Source of the DNA: an uncultured Thermoguttaceae bacterium | Lineage (GTDB): Bacteria > Planctomycetota > Planctomycetia > Pirellulales > Thermoguttaceae | NCBI GenBank assembly: GCA_938042245.1 | Contig: CALIRO010000020.1 | Coordinates: 21,906-85,905, forward strand | DNA: 64,000 bases | Direction of reading: 5' to 3' | Shown: positions 9,512 through 19,076 of the stretch, in pieces | How positions within the stretch are numbered: the stretch's first letter is position 1 | Layout of the letters: the number at the start of each line of letters is the position of its first letter | Notes under the pieces: generated by a model | Database searches by the model: none | Seen by the model: the letters and a program-made list of their open reading frames with translations, nothing else | What the model was told of the DNA's origin: nothing | Made by a program: the position numbers and the translations under genes

Positions 9512-10287
9512 AACTCAGGCCTTCCGCAAACCAGGCCCCCTTAAACTCCCGCCAATTTTCTCCGAACCCTTGGGAAAAATACCTTATTTTCCCCAAAGAA
9601 AATCCTTTTCCGAGCCCAGGAATGGCTCTGGGCTCGGAACCTCCTTTCTACTGAAGCACTCTTTCTCCCAGCTATGAAAAACTGCTTTTCCGGAGTCGTC
9701 CTACTTGTCCAACCTAAGAAAAGCCGCCTCTGGTTCATTGTAAAACACATCACCTTCCTGTTCCAGAAGCCTGGAAAACAAATTATTCTGTTTATTCTGT
9801 AAGACTTCAGCCGAATGATGGAAGTTCCTATTTTTTCGGGAGAGCGTCTGCGAGTGTCATTGCCGGAAAAGCGGCAGTCCGGAACAAATAAACTCGCAGA
9901 GCAGAAAAAAACAGGATTCCTGCTTTGGCAGGAATGCCTTGGGTATGGGATTCGGCTGAACTGTTACGAAAACAATGCAAAAGTCGAGGAAGTTTTTAGA
10001 AAGGCGAAAGGATCGTTCATGGAGTTTCATAGGCCTAGAGGTTGGGTTGGGGCTTGGAATGGGGCGATGGGTTTGGCAGGAGGTGTTTGGGTCTGGCTGG
10101 CAGCTGCCGCCAAGGGGACACTATTTGGGTTGGGGGAGGGTGTGAGCAATGTTCTTTGTTCGAGACGGCTCCGGGAGCCGTCAAAGGAACCATTTTCGCA
10201 CGTTGGGAAGGCAGCAGCATATCGAGTCTTTCGGGCCTTTTGGGATTAGCCTTCCTGATCAGCAAGGTTCGTCAGAGGAGGTTAGGC
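9512..10287. other. Intergenic region between divergent genes, carrying a palindromic element
   Basis: A 776 bp spacer. Its centre holds the inverted-repeat element described separately (9798-9967). The open frames that cross it in the plus direction are not supported: the open frame of the downstream gene extends back to 10042, but the upstream part is not like a signal peptide and a better start exists at 10288. Confidence 0.5.
9798..9967. mobile_element. MITE-like palindromic element, copy A
   Basis: The left end reads tgtaagacttcagccgaat and the right end attcggctgaactgttac, which is an imperfect inverted repeat of the same sequence. The interior (about 130 bases) encodes nothing. It contains two smaller palindromes: ttgccggaaaagcggcag and attcctgctttggcaggaat, the latter a perfect 8-base stem with a 4-base loop at about 9915-9934. 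The ends match those of copies at 34213-34407 and 38688-38850. No clear target-site duplication is visible. Confidence 0.65.
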
Positions 10288-11829
10288 GTGGCTGTTTGGT
10301 GGGTGGGTTTGATCGGTTGGCTTGGCCTTATGAATTGGGCTGGCCTGGGATGGGCGGGGGATTGGCAGACCGGTTGGCAGAGTGGTTGGTATTTAGACGG
10401 AGGCGGCTATTGGGCAGCCCGGGTGCAGGTTACTGTAACCAATCGGACCGATCGGCCGATGGAGGGGCTGCCCGTACCGGTGCCAATCGGCCCAAAGCAG
10501 GGCGAAGCAAACCTGGTGGGCGCCGAAGCCAGGTCCATCCGGGTGGCTGCCGCCGATGGCACAGAACTTTTGTTCGCCCTGCTAGGCCCGGATGGAAAGG
10601 AAATCCGTAGCGGCGCCATTCCCGCCGGGGCCGCCTTGCTCATCCCGGTGGACTGCCCGCCGAAAGGCAAAAGCACCTATTGGATTTATTTTGACAATCC
10701 CTTGGCGGGCCAAGTGCCGGATTTTCTGCCCGATCGGTTGGGATTGGTCAACGGCGACCTGGAGGAAGGGGAAGGCGACACGCCGACCGGCTGGGTCCAT
10801 GACAGGCCAGATGCCCAACACCGGGCCGAGTGGTACTTTAACCAGTTAGGGCTTCGGCACAGTTATACGCCCTGGCATTTTTATCTGTTTGGTTGGGGGC
10901 ATCCGCCGAAGAAAGTGGGCAACGAAGCTCCGTATGCAGGGGAAACGCCTTACCGGGAGGCGGACCGGGCGGCGCTGCGGCCGGAATATAAACATTTGTT
11001 CCAAGAGGCCCTTCGGCTCTTCTGGGACCATGTGAAACAGAAAGGCTGGGCCGACCGCTTTGTGCTGTAGATCTCTGACGAACCGTTCTTCCGCCAGCCG
11101 GAAATCCTGGCCCAAATGAAGGCCCTCTGCCAGATGATCCACCAGGTGGATCCGGCCATCCCGATCTATTCGAGCACCTGGCATCATGTGCCCGAGTGGG
11201 ACGATGCGCTGGATGTCTGGGGCATCGGGCACTATGGGATTGTGCCGTTGGAAGAAATGCGGCGTCAGCTTCAGCGGGGCAAACGCATTTGGTTTACTAC
11301 GGATGGGCAAATGTGCCTGGATACGCCGTTTTGCGCCATTGAACGGCTTCTGCCCCACTATTGTTTCCACTATGGTGCCGAAGCCTACGAGTTTTGGGGT
11401 GTTGCCTGGAGTACTTATGATCCGTACCGGTATGGCTGGCACGCCTATATTCATCAATCGGACAAGCCGGGAAAACACTATTGGGTGCGGTATCCGAACG
11501 GGGATGGGTATTTGATCTATCCGGGCGGACCGATTGGCCATGATGGGCCAGTAAGCAGCATTCGCTTGGAGCAGGCGCGGGAGGGCGTGGAGGATTATGA
11601 ATATTTATACATACTTCGGGAGTGGTTAGCCAAATTGCCCGCCGATAGCCCGGCCGCCCAACAATTGCAAAAGGTCCTGCAAGAAGCGGCCCGATTGTTT
11701 AGCTTCCCGAACCCTGGCGGTCGATACAGCAGCCGGATCCTTCCCGATCCTGACCGGCTTCTGCACCTGCGCCGCCAATGGGGCCAGACCATGGAAGCCC
11801 TCTCCGACAAACCGGAAACCCAAAGGTAG
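10288..11829 (+). pseudogene. Glycoside-hydrolase-like gene (DUF4091-type) interrupted by in-frame TAG
   Basis: The proposed start is GTG at 10288, with GAGGAGG a few bases upstream and a signal-peptide-like N-terminus (VAVWWVGLIGWLGLMNWAG). A beta-sandwich-like domain follows (YWAARVQVTVTNRTDRPMEG). Its linker stops abruptly near 10830 and runs into a TIM-barrel-like part (LRHSYTPWHFYLFGWG). At 11068-11070 a TAG stop falls between DRFVL and ISDEPFF, and the same frame then stays open to 11829 with clearly related sequence (IYSSTWHHVPEWDDALDVWG, GVAWSTYDPYRYGW, EQAREGVEDYEYLYIL). The last block is typical of DUF4091 proteins. A Tyr codon changed to TAG is the simplest explanation. Either this is a fresh pseudogene, two shortened proteins are made, or TAG is read through. 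The first domain also looks shortened. Confidence 0.75.
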
Positions 11830-11884
11830 CACCTTGGAACGGAGTTCCCACTCCATAGAAGGCAGCAAAAGGCCCCCCAGGGGG

Positions 11885-12352
11885 CTACTGATCTGCTTGG
11901 AAGGCGGCGGGGAAGTGTTCAATGTGGGGGCGACGTTGGCCGGCAGGCCAGGTAACGGCCACCACATCGAATCGGCAAGGATAGCCCTCTAGGCCATGGA
12001 AGTGGAGGAAGTTTTGGGCGGTCCGGATCAGACGGTGCTGTTTCTTTAGGTCGACGCCTTCTTCCGGCGGGATCAGTTCGGAGGAATGTCGGGTTTTGAC
12101 TTCTACAAACACAATGGTTCGGCCATCGAGGGCTACCAGGTCCAATTCCCCCCAGCCGGAACGAGAGCTTCGGCACAAGATGCGGTAGCCTCGTCGTCGC
12201 AAAAAGCGGGCGGCAGCCGCTTCGCCTTGTTGGCCGAGGGTCTTTTTCGGCCAAAGCCAATCCTTGCACCGGCCCAACCAAGCTATCGCCTGACGCCGCC
12301 AGTCTATCAGCCGCTGCTGCCAACCTTGCAGATTCATCCGACGCCGCCTCAT
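11885..12352 (-). CDS. yraN: UPF0102 (YraN-like) endonuclease-fold protein
   Basis: A 155-residue protein of the UPF0102 family, last gene of the ffh-rpsP-trmD-rplS cluster. The signature region at residues 40-90 holds LGQQGEAAAARFLRRRGYRI, then GWGELDLVALDGRTIVFVEV followed by KTR: the Glu-Asp and Glu-x-Lys residues of a PD-(D/E)xK-type nuclease fold. Family members are widespread and poorly characterised, with proposed DNA-processing roles. The gene usually follows rnhB in this neighbourhood; rnhB is not present here. The start could also be the second ATG at 12337, giving MNLQGWQQRL. C-terminal residues past the fold are short. Confidence 0.9.
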   Translation of the reverse strand: MRRRRMNLQGWQQRLIDWRRQAIAWLGRCKDWLWPKKTLGQQGEAAAARFLRRRGYRILCRSSRSGWGELDLVALDGRTIVFVEVKTRHSSELIPPEEGVDLKKQHRLIRTAQNFLHFHGLEGYPCRFDVVAVTWPAGQRRPHIEHFPAAFQADQ

Positions 12353-12495
12353 CCAGGAAGATGGAGCACTGCCTGATCCAGGAAAGAGGTGGGAGGGCCT
12401 ATTGGAGATGTGGTTCGGCTGGAGCCAACAGGCTTCGGCCTTTCTGTTGGTTGGTCTGTCCCCTGGGAAGGCTGCGGATAGTTGCAGGAGAGGAC

Positions 12496-12903
12496 TTATT
12501 GGGTTTGGGGGGGCTGGGAGGTTTGTTCTTCAGTTTCTGCGCCGGGCAGGACCACGCCGTGCCGCTGGCGTAACCGGGTCGCTTTACCCACTCGCTGGCG
12601 CAAGTAGTAGAGCTTGGCTCGACGCACCCGGCCAGAACGCTTGACCACGATCTTGGCGATCCGGGGCGAATGCAGGGGGAACTTACGTTCCACGCCTTCG
12701 CCAGCTACGATCCGGCGCACGGTAAACATCTCTCTGGTTCCGGAGCCGCTCCGGGCGATCACCGTACCAGAAAATATCTGAATGCGTTCCTTTTCGCCTT
12801 CCAAGATTCGGCAATGCACCTCCACCGTATCCCCGATGGAAAAACGGGGCGGCTTTCGCTTCATGCAGATTTTTTCCACCCGTTCCATAAGTTTTTGCGT
12901 CAT
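12496..12903 (-). CDS. rplS: 50S ribosomal protein L19
   Basis: A 135-residue protein with the L19 fold: [20 protein letters not shown] and [15 protein letters not shown] near residues 21-54, [20 protein letters not shown] in the middle, and [20 protein letters not shown] near the C-terminus. L19 sits at the interface of the 30S and 50S subunits. The tail after residue 118 is a short Gln/Thr/Pro-rich extension. GGAAAGGAAG precedes the ATG. The gene lies 133 bases downstream of trmD, as in many bacteria. Confidence 0.97.
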   Translation of the reverse strand: MTQKLMERVEKICMKRKPPRFSIGDTVEVHCRILEGEKERIQIFSGTVIARSGSGTREMFTVRRIVAGEGVERKFPLHSPRIAKIVVKRSGRVRRAKLYYLRQRVGKATRLRQRHGVVLPGAETEEQTSQPPQTQ

Positions 12904-13036
12904 GGGGTCTTCCTTTCCAGCTAGCTAATGGTTGATTTTGGTCAAAGGCGATCGACAATGGAATGATTTGGTTTTTAGGGCACATTGACAAAGGTTGTTT
13001 GGGAGTGGGTTGGTACGGCTGCCGTCCTGAACCACG

Positions 13037-13774
13037 TTATTGCTGGGGTGGTTGTGGGAGGGGGCAGCTCAAGGCGGATGGTTCCGGAAGAGTTAATAGG
13101 TCTGCGCGTCGCTGTCGGGTACGCTGGAGGCTGTTTTCCCAGCGCCATTGGGCAATCTTGCCATGGTGGCCACTCAGGAGCACCTCCGGCACGCGCAGCC
13201 CCCGGTACTCCCGAGGTCGGGTATATTGGGCAAACTCCAGCCCCGGCATCTTTTCGGAGAAGGAATCCCAGTGGGGTCCTTCTGGATCGCCCACCACGCC
13301 AGGGAGCAGGCGAATGACGGCATCCACAATCACCATGGCCGCCACTTCGCCGCCGTTTAGAACATAATCGCCGATGGAAATTTCATCCGGCTCCAGCAGC
13401 AGTCGGACTCGTTCGTCAAAGCCCTCATATCGGCCGCACAGTAACAGGAGGCGCGGCTGCTGGGCCAACTGCCGGACCACGGCCTGGGTGAGTCGACGTC
13501 CTTGGGGGGTGAGCATGACCAGATGGCCTGGCTGCGGGGCCATTGCCTGGACCGCTTCCACGCAGGGCACCACACAATCGACCCGCAGGACCATGCCCGG
13601 CCCACCGCCATAGGGCCGATCATCTACTTTTTTGTGTTTTTTATCTGGGGACCAATCCCGAATGTTATGGATATGTACCTCCACCAAACCTCGATCAATC
13701 GCCCGCCGAAGCAGGCTTTGACCCAAATAGCCCGTAAAGATCTCGGGAAACAGGGTCAATATGTCACAGCGCAT
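13037..13774 (-). CDS. trmD: tRNA (guanine(37)-N1)-methyltransferase
   Basis: A 245-residue SPOUT-class methyltransferase that makes m1G37 in tRNAs with G36 and so prevents +1 frameshifting. The N-terminus [20 protein letters not shown] is typical. The AdoMet-binding trefoil knot is seen in [15 protein letters not shown] and [20 protein letters not shown], and the C-terminal domain carries [20 protein letters not shown]. The length matches the family. The gene follows rpsP by 123 bases; rimM, which normally stands between them, is not in this spacer. Confidence 0.97.
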   Translation of the reverse strand: MRCDILTLFPEIFTGYLGQSLLRRAIDRGLVEVHIHNIRDWSPDKKHKKVDDRPYGGGPGMVLRVDCVVPCVEAVQAMAPQPGHLVMLTPQGRRLTQAVVRQLAQQPRLLLLCGRYEGFDERVRLLLEPDEISIGDYVLNGGEVAAMVIVDAVIRLLPGVVGDPEGPHWDSFSEKMPGLEFAQYTRPREYRGLRVPEVLLSGHHGKIAQWRWENSLQRTRQRRADLLTLPEPSALSCPLPQPPQQ

Positions 13775-13897
13775 TGCTACCTACCAACTACGAACCGCAA
13801 ACCAGCCCCGCAAGAGGCCAGGGACCATTCGGACAAGTCAGGTAGCCCGGCTTGCCGCCAAGGCCAGAAGGGGACCTTTCGCTCGGCATGGGGTTGG

Positions 13898-14281
13898 TCA
13901 GTCTGCAGTCTGTTCGTCCGTCTCCTCTGATTCGGAGGCGGAAGTTTTCTTCTGAGGCAGGATTTCCACTGGGCGGCGTCGGCGTTGCTCAGCTAGGCGC
14001 TCCAGGGCCTCTCGTTGCTGCTCCAAGTGGGTTCCATTGGGGCCATATTTTTTGATCAGTACTTTGACCTTTTCGGTTGGTTGCGCCCCAACACTGAGCC
14101 AATATTGCAGACGTTCTAAATTCCAGACCACCCGGGCATCGGTCTCCGGGACCATTGGGTCATAGGTGCCAATGACCTCCAGGACCCGACCGTCCCGCGG
14201 ACGCCGAGCATCGGTGGCGCAAATGCGGAAAAACGGCCGATGCCGTCGGCCCATCCGTTTCATCCGAATACGTACCGCCAC
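13898..14281 (-). CDS. rpsP: 30S ribosomal protein S16
   Basis: The start is set at GTG 14281 because AAAGGAGGAT lies just before it and the product then begins (M)AVRIRMKRMGRRHRPFFRI, as in other S16 proteins; an ATG-initiated frame further upstream has no such support. The 127-residue protein contains VLEVIGTYDPMV and the LERLQYWLSVGAQPTEKVKV block. S16 is an early 30S assembly protein. The C-terminal 40 residues, rich in Glu, Arg, Ser and Thr, extend beyond the usual length of about 80-90. Confidence 0.95.
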   Translation of the reverse strand: MAVRIRMKRMGRRHRPFFRICATDARRPRDGRVLEVIGTYDPMVPETDARVVWNLERLQYWLSVGAQPTEKVKVLIKKYGPNGTHLEQQREALERLAEQRRRRPVEILPQKKTSASESEETDEQTAD

Positions 14282-14466
14282 GCCAATATCCTCCTTTTGC
14301 TTTAGGGAAAGCAAGTCAAGATGGAATGCGAATCCGGTTCCTTTTATTTATTTGCTCCCAGTTTGGTTATTTCCTCACAGGTCGCTTCAAGGGGATTTCC
14401 GCTCGATTCTAGTGGGGCAGGGTGTACAGGGGGAAATCCCGCCGGACAGGATTTGCCGACAGGAGC

Positions 14467-14683
14467 CATCCGCTGCTGAGGATTTGCAGGCGGCAGGTCC
14501 GGGCTTCCGGCGTCCCCTCAGCCGGCCTGTGCAGGCCGTCGTTTCCCCAAAGAGGAAAGCCGATTCATTTCCCCTCTCGCCTCCGTGGGAGAGGGTTAGG
14601 GTGAGGGGGAATGTTGGCGGATGAGACATCCGCCCTGCTGAGGGTTGTGGACGGCAGGTCCGGACTGCTGGCTTCAGTCGGCC
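14467..14683. repeat. Imperfect direct repeat pair overlapping the 3' end of ffh
   Basis: A block of about 60 bases (14467-14527) is repeated imperfectly at 14627-14683. Both copies start catccgc, continue with ctgctgagg and share the core cggcaggtccgg. The second copy covers the ffh stop codon (14674). Between them is a palindrome, ccctctcgcctccgtgggagaggg, followed by ttagggtgaggg, a phrase that recurs in dispersed palindromes of many bacterial genomes. The remaining part of the 392-base ffh-rpsP spacer holds no gene. Confidence 0.55.
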
Positions 14684-16182
14684 GAGGGGTTTTCTTTGTT
14701 TTTATGTTTGGCTTCCCATTTTCGACGTTTGGCTTCTTTTTCTCGGAGTTTTTTAAGGCGTTTCTTTTCTTCGGTGGTTAGGCGTTTGCCGGTGCCGATT
14801 TTTTCTTTTTTGATACGGCCTGTGGGGTCGAACATGCCACCCCGGATTAACTCTTGCATTTTGCGCATTCGGGCGAACATGCTCATGCTGGAAAGCTGGC
14901 GCATGACTTGGGCGATCGGCTCGAACTGCCGGACCAATTCGGAGACCTCATGAGGGGCCACGCCGGCGCCGGCGGCGATACGGCGTCGTCGGCTTTGGTC
15001 AATAATAGACGGATCTCGCCGCTCCTCCGGCGTCATGGAATCGATGATCCCTACCACACGGCGAAGGTCGCTTTCCAGATCGGTCTGGCCCATTGCCTCC
15101 ATCATCTGCTGTACGGAGCCAAAGCCTGGGATCAGGCTGAGGACCTTTTGCAATGGCCCAAGGCGAGTCGTCTGCAACAGCATCTTCTTAAAATCGTCTA
15201 GGGTAAACTCGCCTTGGCGAAGCCGCTGCTGCTGTTTGAGCAATTCCTCCTGGTCAAATTTTTGCCTGGCCTGCTCGAATAGGCTAACAATATCGCCCAT
15301 GCCGAGGATTCGGCTTGCCATGCGGTCCGGATGGAACTCTTCCAAATCCTCCAGGTGTTCGCCGACGCCGACGAACTTGATCGGTACGCCGGTAACGGCT
15401 TTTACCGACAAGGCAGCTCCGCCCCGAGCATCGCCGTCCAATTTGGTCATGATCACCCCGTCCAGTTCCAAGGCTTCGTTAAAGGCCTTGGCGCTGTGGA
15501 CGGCATCCTGACCGGTCATGGCATCCACGACCAGATAGACCTGCTGAGGCTGGACCTGGTGGTCGATCCGTTTGAGTTCCTCCATCAGCTCCTGATCCAC
15601 ATGGAGCCTACCGGCCGTGTCCAGGATCACCACATTGGCCCCGATGGACTCGGCATGGTGCACGGCATGGGCGGCCACTTGCACCGCATCGGTAGCGCCC
15701 GGCTCTACATAGACCGGAATGCCCAATTGCTTGCCCAGGATTTGCAACTGTTCCATGGCAGCGGGCCGTTGCAAGTCGGCTGCTACCAACAGCGGTTGTC
15801 GGCCTTTCTGCCGAACCAGACGGCCCAACTTCGCACAGGTGGTCGTCTTCCCAGACCCTTGCAGACCACAAAGCATCAGTACCGAAACGCCCGGCAATAG
15901 GTGCAAGCTATGATCCACCGGCCCCATCAGCCGCACCAGCTCCTGATACACAATGCCGATGACCTGCTGGCTGGGGTCCAAGGATTTGAGGACCTTTTCA
16001 CCCAGGGCGGCTTGGCTAACCCGCTGGATAAACTCCTTAACCACCGAATAACTGACATCCGCCTCCAACAAGGCCTGTTCCACCAGGCGCAGACCTTCGC
16101 GCATATTGGCTTCGGTCAGTTTTCCTCGGCCACGCAGCGTTCGAATGGCCGAGAGCAATCCTTGTTGGAGAGACTCGAACAT
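14674..16182 (-). CDS. ffh: Signal recognition particle protein Ffh (SRP54 GTPase)
   Basis: A 502-residue SRP54 homologue that binds signal sequences and SRP RNA and docks with FtsY to target membrane proteins. Order of domains: N helical bundle (1-90); G domain with GLQGSGKTTTCAKLGRLV (P-loop, about 110), DTAGRLHVD, TKLDGDARGG and GVGEHLEDLEEFHPDRMASR; methionine-rich M domain from about 325 (LIPGFGSVQQMMEAMGQ, RRRRIAAGAGVAPHEVSELV, MRKMQELIRGGMF). The last 40 residues are Lys/Glu-rich, longer than usual. The gene leads the ffh-rpsP-trmD-rplS-yraN cluster. I saw no SRP RNA nearby. Confidence 0.97.
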   Translation of the reverse strand: MFESLQQGLLSAIRTLRGRGKLTEANMREGLRLVEQALLEADVSYSVVKEFIQRVSQAALGEKVLKSLDPSQQVIGIVYQELVRLMGPVDHSLHLLPGVSVLMLCGLQGSGKTTTCAKLGRLVRQKGRQPLLVAADLQRPAAMEQLQILGKQLGIPVYVEPGATDAVQVAAHAVHHAESIGANVVILDTAGRLHVDQELMEELKRIDHQVQPQQVYLVVDAMTGQDAVHSAKAFNEALELDGVIMTKLDGDARGGAALSVKAVTGVPIKFVGVGEHLEDLEEFHPDRMASRILGMGDIVSLFEQARQKFDQEELLKQQQRLRQGEFTLDDFKKMLLQTTRLGPLQKVLSLIPGFGSVQQMMEAMGQTDLESDLRRVVGIIDSMTPEERRDPSIIDQSRRRRIAAGAGVAPHEVSELVRQFEPIAQVMRQLSSMSMFARMRKMQELIRGGMFDPTGRIKKEKIGTGKRLTTEEKKRLKKLREKEAKRRKWEAKHKNKENPSAD

Positions 16183-16568
16183 AAAAAGGGGCCCTAACCC
16201 ACCAATTAGGGTAACAGGAGATTCTAAACCTAACCTCTGCCGGGCTAACCCAACAGGGGAATTTCGGAGGCAATTTATCTGGGAAAATCAAAGGGTGACG
16301 TGGAAACCGCCCCCCGGAGCACGAACACCTAGCTACTCCAGGCCACTCCGCGTAAATCTATATCATATCCCTACCGTTGCTCCTATGGCAATGGTGGGTG
16401 GGAAAAACCAGCGTGAACTCGACCGATAGGCTGAGGGGAACCCAAGAGGGGCGCAAATTGGAGTGCTGAGTTGTCGAAAGGGGGAGAAGAAGATTTTTAC
16501 CACGGATGGGGGGGTTAATGGCATCCGATGGGCTGAGGCCAAAGAAACCTCCTGGTCCTCCGGGGGGA
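16183..16568. other. Intergenic region between glgP and ffh
   Basis: A 386 bp spacer between two minus-strand genes. It must contain the ffh promoter, but no clear -35/-10 pair was identified. A tRNA and an SRP RNA were looked for and not seen. Confidence 0.4.
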
Positions 16569-18770
16569 TCAGCGGGGCATCTCACAACTTAGGCCGCCGG
16601 CGGCAGGCAAATAGGCATGACGGACATAGTCGGCAACCATCCGATGGGCGCTAAACCGCCAGGCTAGGCTGCTAATGGAGTTCATCATCATCCGGATCCA
16701 GCCTCGGGGCAGACCATCCACATCCCGCTCGTAATAGAGGGGGATGACCTCTTTTTCCAGCACTTGGTAAAGGCTTTCAGCATCTCGCTGATCGGTAATC
16801 CGGTCATCGACATGGCTGGCGCCGTGGCCGATAGCAAAGCCATTGCTGCCGTCGTAGGCTTCTGCCCACCAGCCATCCAGCACCGAAAGATGCAGCACGC
16901 CGTTGAGGATGGCTTTTTGGCCGCTTGTGCCGGAGGCTTCTAATGGTCGGCGGGGCGTATTGAGCCAAACATCCACCCCCTGAATCATGTGCCGACACAC
17001 GTTGATGTCGTAGTCTTCGATAAAGGCAATCCGGTTGGCAAATCGAGGATCATGCCGAAGATTGGCAATCTTCTGAATAATGCGTTTTCCTTCGTCGTCG
17101 GCCGGATGGGCTTTGCCGGAAAAGATGATCTGAAACGGACGCTCCGGATGGTTCATCAGGGCATGGAGTCGATCGAGGTCCGACAAGATGAGATCAGCCC
17201 GTTTGTAGCCGGCGAATCGTCGGCCAAAACCGATGGTCAGGATGTTGGGGTCCAAGATGTTCCGGGCTGCTTCGACCAGTTCGTCGCTTTCTCCGCGGCG
17301 TCGGCACTGACGACTGACGCGGCGGCGCACAAACGCCAACAGTTGGGTCTTCAACGCATGATGCGTCTCCCACAATTCCCCTGGATCGACATTGTAGATG
17401 GCTTGCCAGACTTCCGGTTCGCCCATTCGACTCACCCAATCGACCGGGAAATACCGGTCATAAAGCAGTCGCATCTGCCAGGAGAGCCAACTGGGAATAT
17501 GCACTCCATTGGTGATATGGCCGATGGGGATTTCTTCTTCCATCCGCCAGGGCCACAGATGGGCCCACATCTGACGCGTAACATGCCCATGCAGACTGCT
17601 GACGGCATTAGCATGGCGGGAAAGCTTCAGGCCCAGCACCGTCATACAGAAGGGTTCGTAAGGGTTTTGGGGTTCGACTCGGCCCAGGCCCATAAGTTGT
17701 TCAAACGAAAGGCCCAATTCGTCTCGCAGCGGGCCAAGATGTTCTTCGATCAAGCCGCCGTCAAACCGATCATGGCCCGCAGGGACCGGGGTATGAGTAG
17801 TAAAGACGGTCCGGCGTGCCACCTCCTGAAGGGCATCCTCGAAGGATCGGCCGTTTTCTTTCATTTCTTCCCGGATGGCTTCCAGGGCGGCAAAAGCACA
17901 ATGGCCTTCGTTCAGATGATACACGCCCGGTTTAATGCCCAAGGCCCGCAGGGCCCGCACGCCTCCCACCCCGGCAACGAGTTCTTGCCGGATTCGTGTG
18001 CGCTGGTCCCCACCGTAAAGACGGGACGTCAACTCCCTGTCCTGGGGACTATTGCCCTCCACATCGCAGTCCAACAGATACAACAGGACTCGGCCTACCT
18101 GCATCAGCCACACTTTGGCTTTCAGCGGGCCAGTCCGGGTGGGGATTTCCAGCGTAATTGGCTCCCCGGAGGGGGTCCGGGCCGATTCCATCGGTAATAA
18201 CTCCACCTTGGTATGCAAATATTCCTCCTGCTGCCAGCCGTTGACATCTAAATGCTGCCGGAAATACCCCTGGTCATAAAATAGCCCGATTGCCACCAGC
18301 GGCACCCCTAGACCACTGGCACTTTTGATATGGTCGCCTGCCAATACCCCTAAGCCGCCCGAATAGATCGGGATCGATTCATGAATGCCGAATTCCAACG
18401 AAAAGTAGGCAACCGGCTTGGAACCTAAAACTCCAGCATGCGTTCGTCCCCACAAGGGAGTAGTCGAAACATATTCCTTGAGCCGACGATACGCATGGTT
18501 AATCCGACTATGCAGCACCAATTCACCGGCCCGTTCCTCCAGACGCTGGGGGGTAAACTCGGCTAACAGAGCAATCGGATTATGGTCTAACTGACGCCAA
18601 CGGATCGGATCCAAATCCCGGAAAAGATTGATCACTTCCGGATGCCAACTCCACCAAAGATTCCGCGCCAACGCAAGACATTTTTCATAGAGGGTTTCGG
18701 CCTGCAAGGAGGCTGAAGCGGTGGCGTTACCGTTTTTTTTCACTGCCGTCAGAATCGCTTCCGCCTTCAT
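16569..18770 (-). CDS. glgP: Alpha-glucan (glycogen/maltodextrin) phosphorylase
   Basis: A 733-residue GT35 phosphorylase which releases glucose-1-phosphate from alpha-1,4-glucans. The start is ATG 18770, preceded by AAAGGAGTG; an in-frame codon at 18803 lacks this. The N-terminus has the NLWWSWHPEVINLFRDLDP motif of the shorter bacterial/archaeal phosphorylase type. Later segments include VAYFSLEFGIHESIPIYSGG, GVLAGDHIKSASGLGVPLVA, VYHLNEGHCAFAALEAIREE, FTTHTPVPAGHDRF, FGRRFAGYKRADLILSD and the pyridoxal-phosphate lysine region EASGTSGQKAILNGVLHLSV. The Met usually found just before the PLP lysine is Gln here. No other glycogen gene lies beside it; the spacer towards ffh is long, so it is probably transcribed alone. 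Confidence 0.95.
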   Translation of the reverse strand: MKAEAILTAVKKNGNATASASLQAETLYEKCLALARNLWWSWHPEVINLFRDLDPIRWRQLDHNPIALLAEFTPQRLEERAGELVLHSRINHAYRRLKEYVSTTPLWGRTHAGVLGSKPVAYFSLEFGIHESIPIYSGGLGVLAGDHIKSASGLGVPLVAIGLFYDQGYFRQHLDVNGWQQEEYLHTKVELLPMESARTPSGEPITLEIPTRTGPLKAKVWLMQVGRVLLYLLDCDVEGNSPQDRELTSRLYGGDQRTRIRQELVAGVGGVRALRALGIKPGVYHLNEGHCAFAALEAIREEMKENGRSFEDALQEVARRTVFTTHTPVPAGHDRFDGGLIEEHLGPLRDELGLSFEQLMGLGRVEPQNPYEPFCMTVLGLKLSRHANAVSSLHGHVTRQMWAHLWPWRMEEEIPIGHITNGVHIPSWLSWQMRLLYDRYFPVDWVSRMGEPEVWQAIYNVDPGELWETHHALKTQLLAFVRRRVSRQCRRRGESDELVEAARNILDPNILTIGFGRRFAGYKRADLILSDLDRLHALMNHPERPFQIIFSGKAHPADDEGKRIIQKIANLRHDPRFANRIAFIEDYDINVCRHMIQGVDVWLNTPRRPLEASGTSGQKAILNGVLHLSVLDGWWAEAYDGSNGFAIGHGASHVDDRITDQRDAESLYQVLEKEVIPLYYERDVDGLPRGWIRMMMNSISSLAWRFSAHRMVADYVRHAYLPAAGGLSCEMPR

Positions 18771-19076
18771 GGCACTCCTTTCACTCTGCAGCCAATGCCC
18801 CATCGGCAGAAGACAGGAAAACTGCTGATTAGCCTGAACCTTTCCCTATTTTGCCCCCATTAGGGGGACTACTAAACCGAAGGCCTGAGCTGATCGTCTC
18901 CCAAATTGGCCAACAAGCCGGATCTCTCCCGGAGGGAAAGTCTTTACCTCTCTTTAGGCCGCCAAAGGGATTTGGCACCAGTTTTTGTCGAATTGTTTCC
19001 CTTGACAAAAATGGGTTCTACTCCGCCAAGGGGGGTTAGACCACTTTATTGACATAACCTTATTGAAGAGAAAACG
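18771..19076. other. Intergenic region upstream of glgP
   Basis: A 306 bp spacer between two minus-strand genes. No gene seen. It should hold the glgP promoter, but no convincing -35/-10 pair was found on the minus strand. A lone ttgaca on the plus strand near 19002 has no matching -10. Confidence 0.35.

Noticed and set aside
9798..9967. Possibility that the palindromic elements are CRISPR repeats or terminators
   Set aside because: Copies are kilobases apart, have no spacer-repeat periodicity and have no T-run. Paired ends at 150-200 bases fit MITE-like elements better.
16989..18197. Plus-strand frame of 402 codons over glgP
   Set aside because: The minus strand has all phosphorylase motifs including the PLP lysine region.
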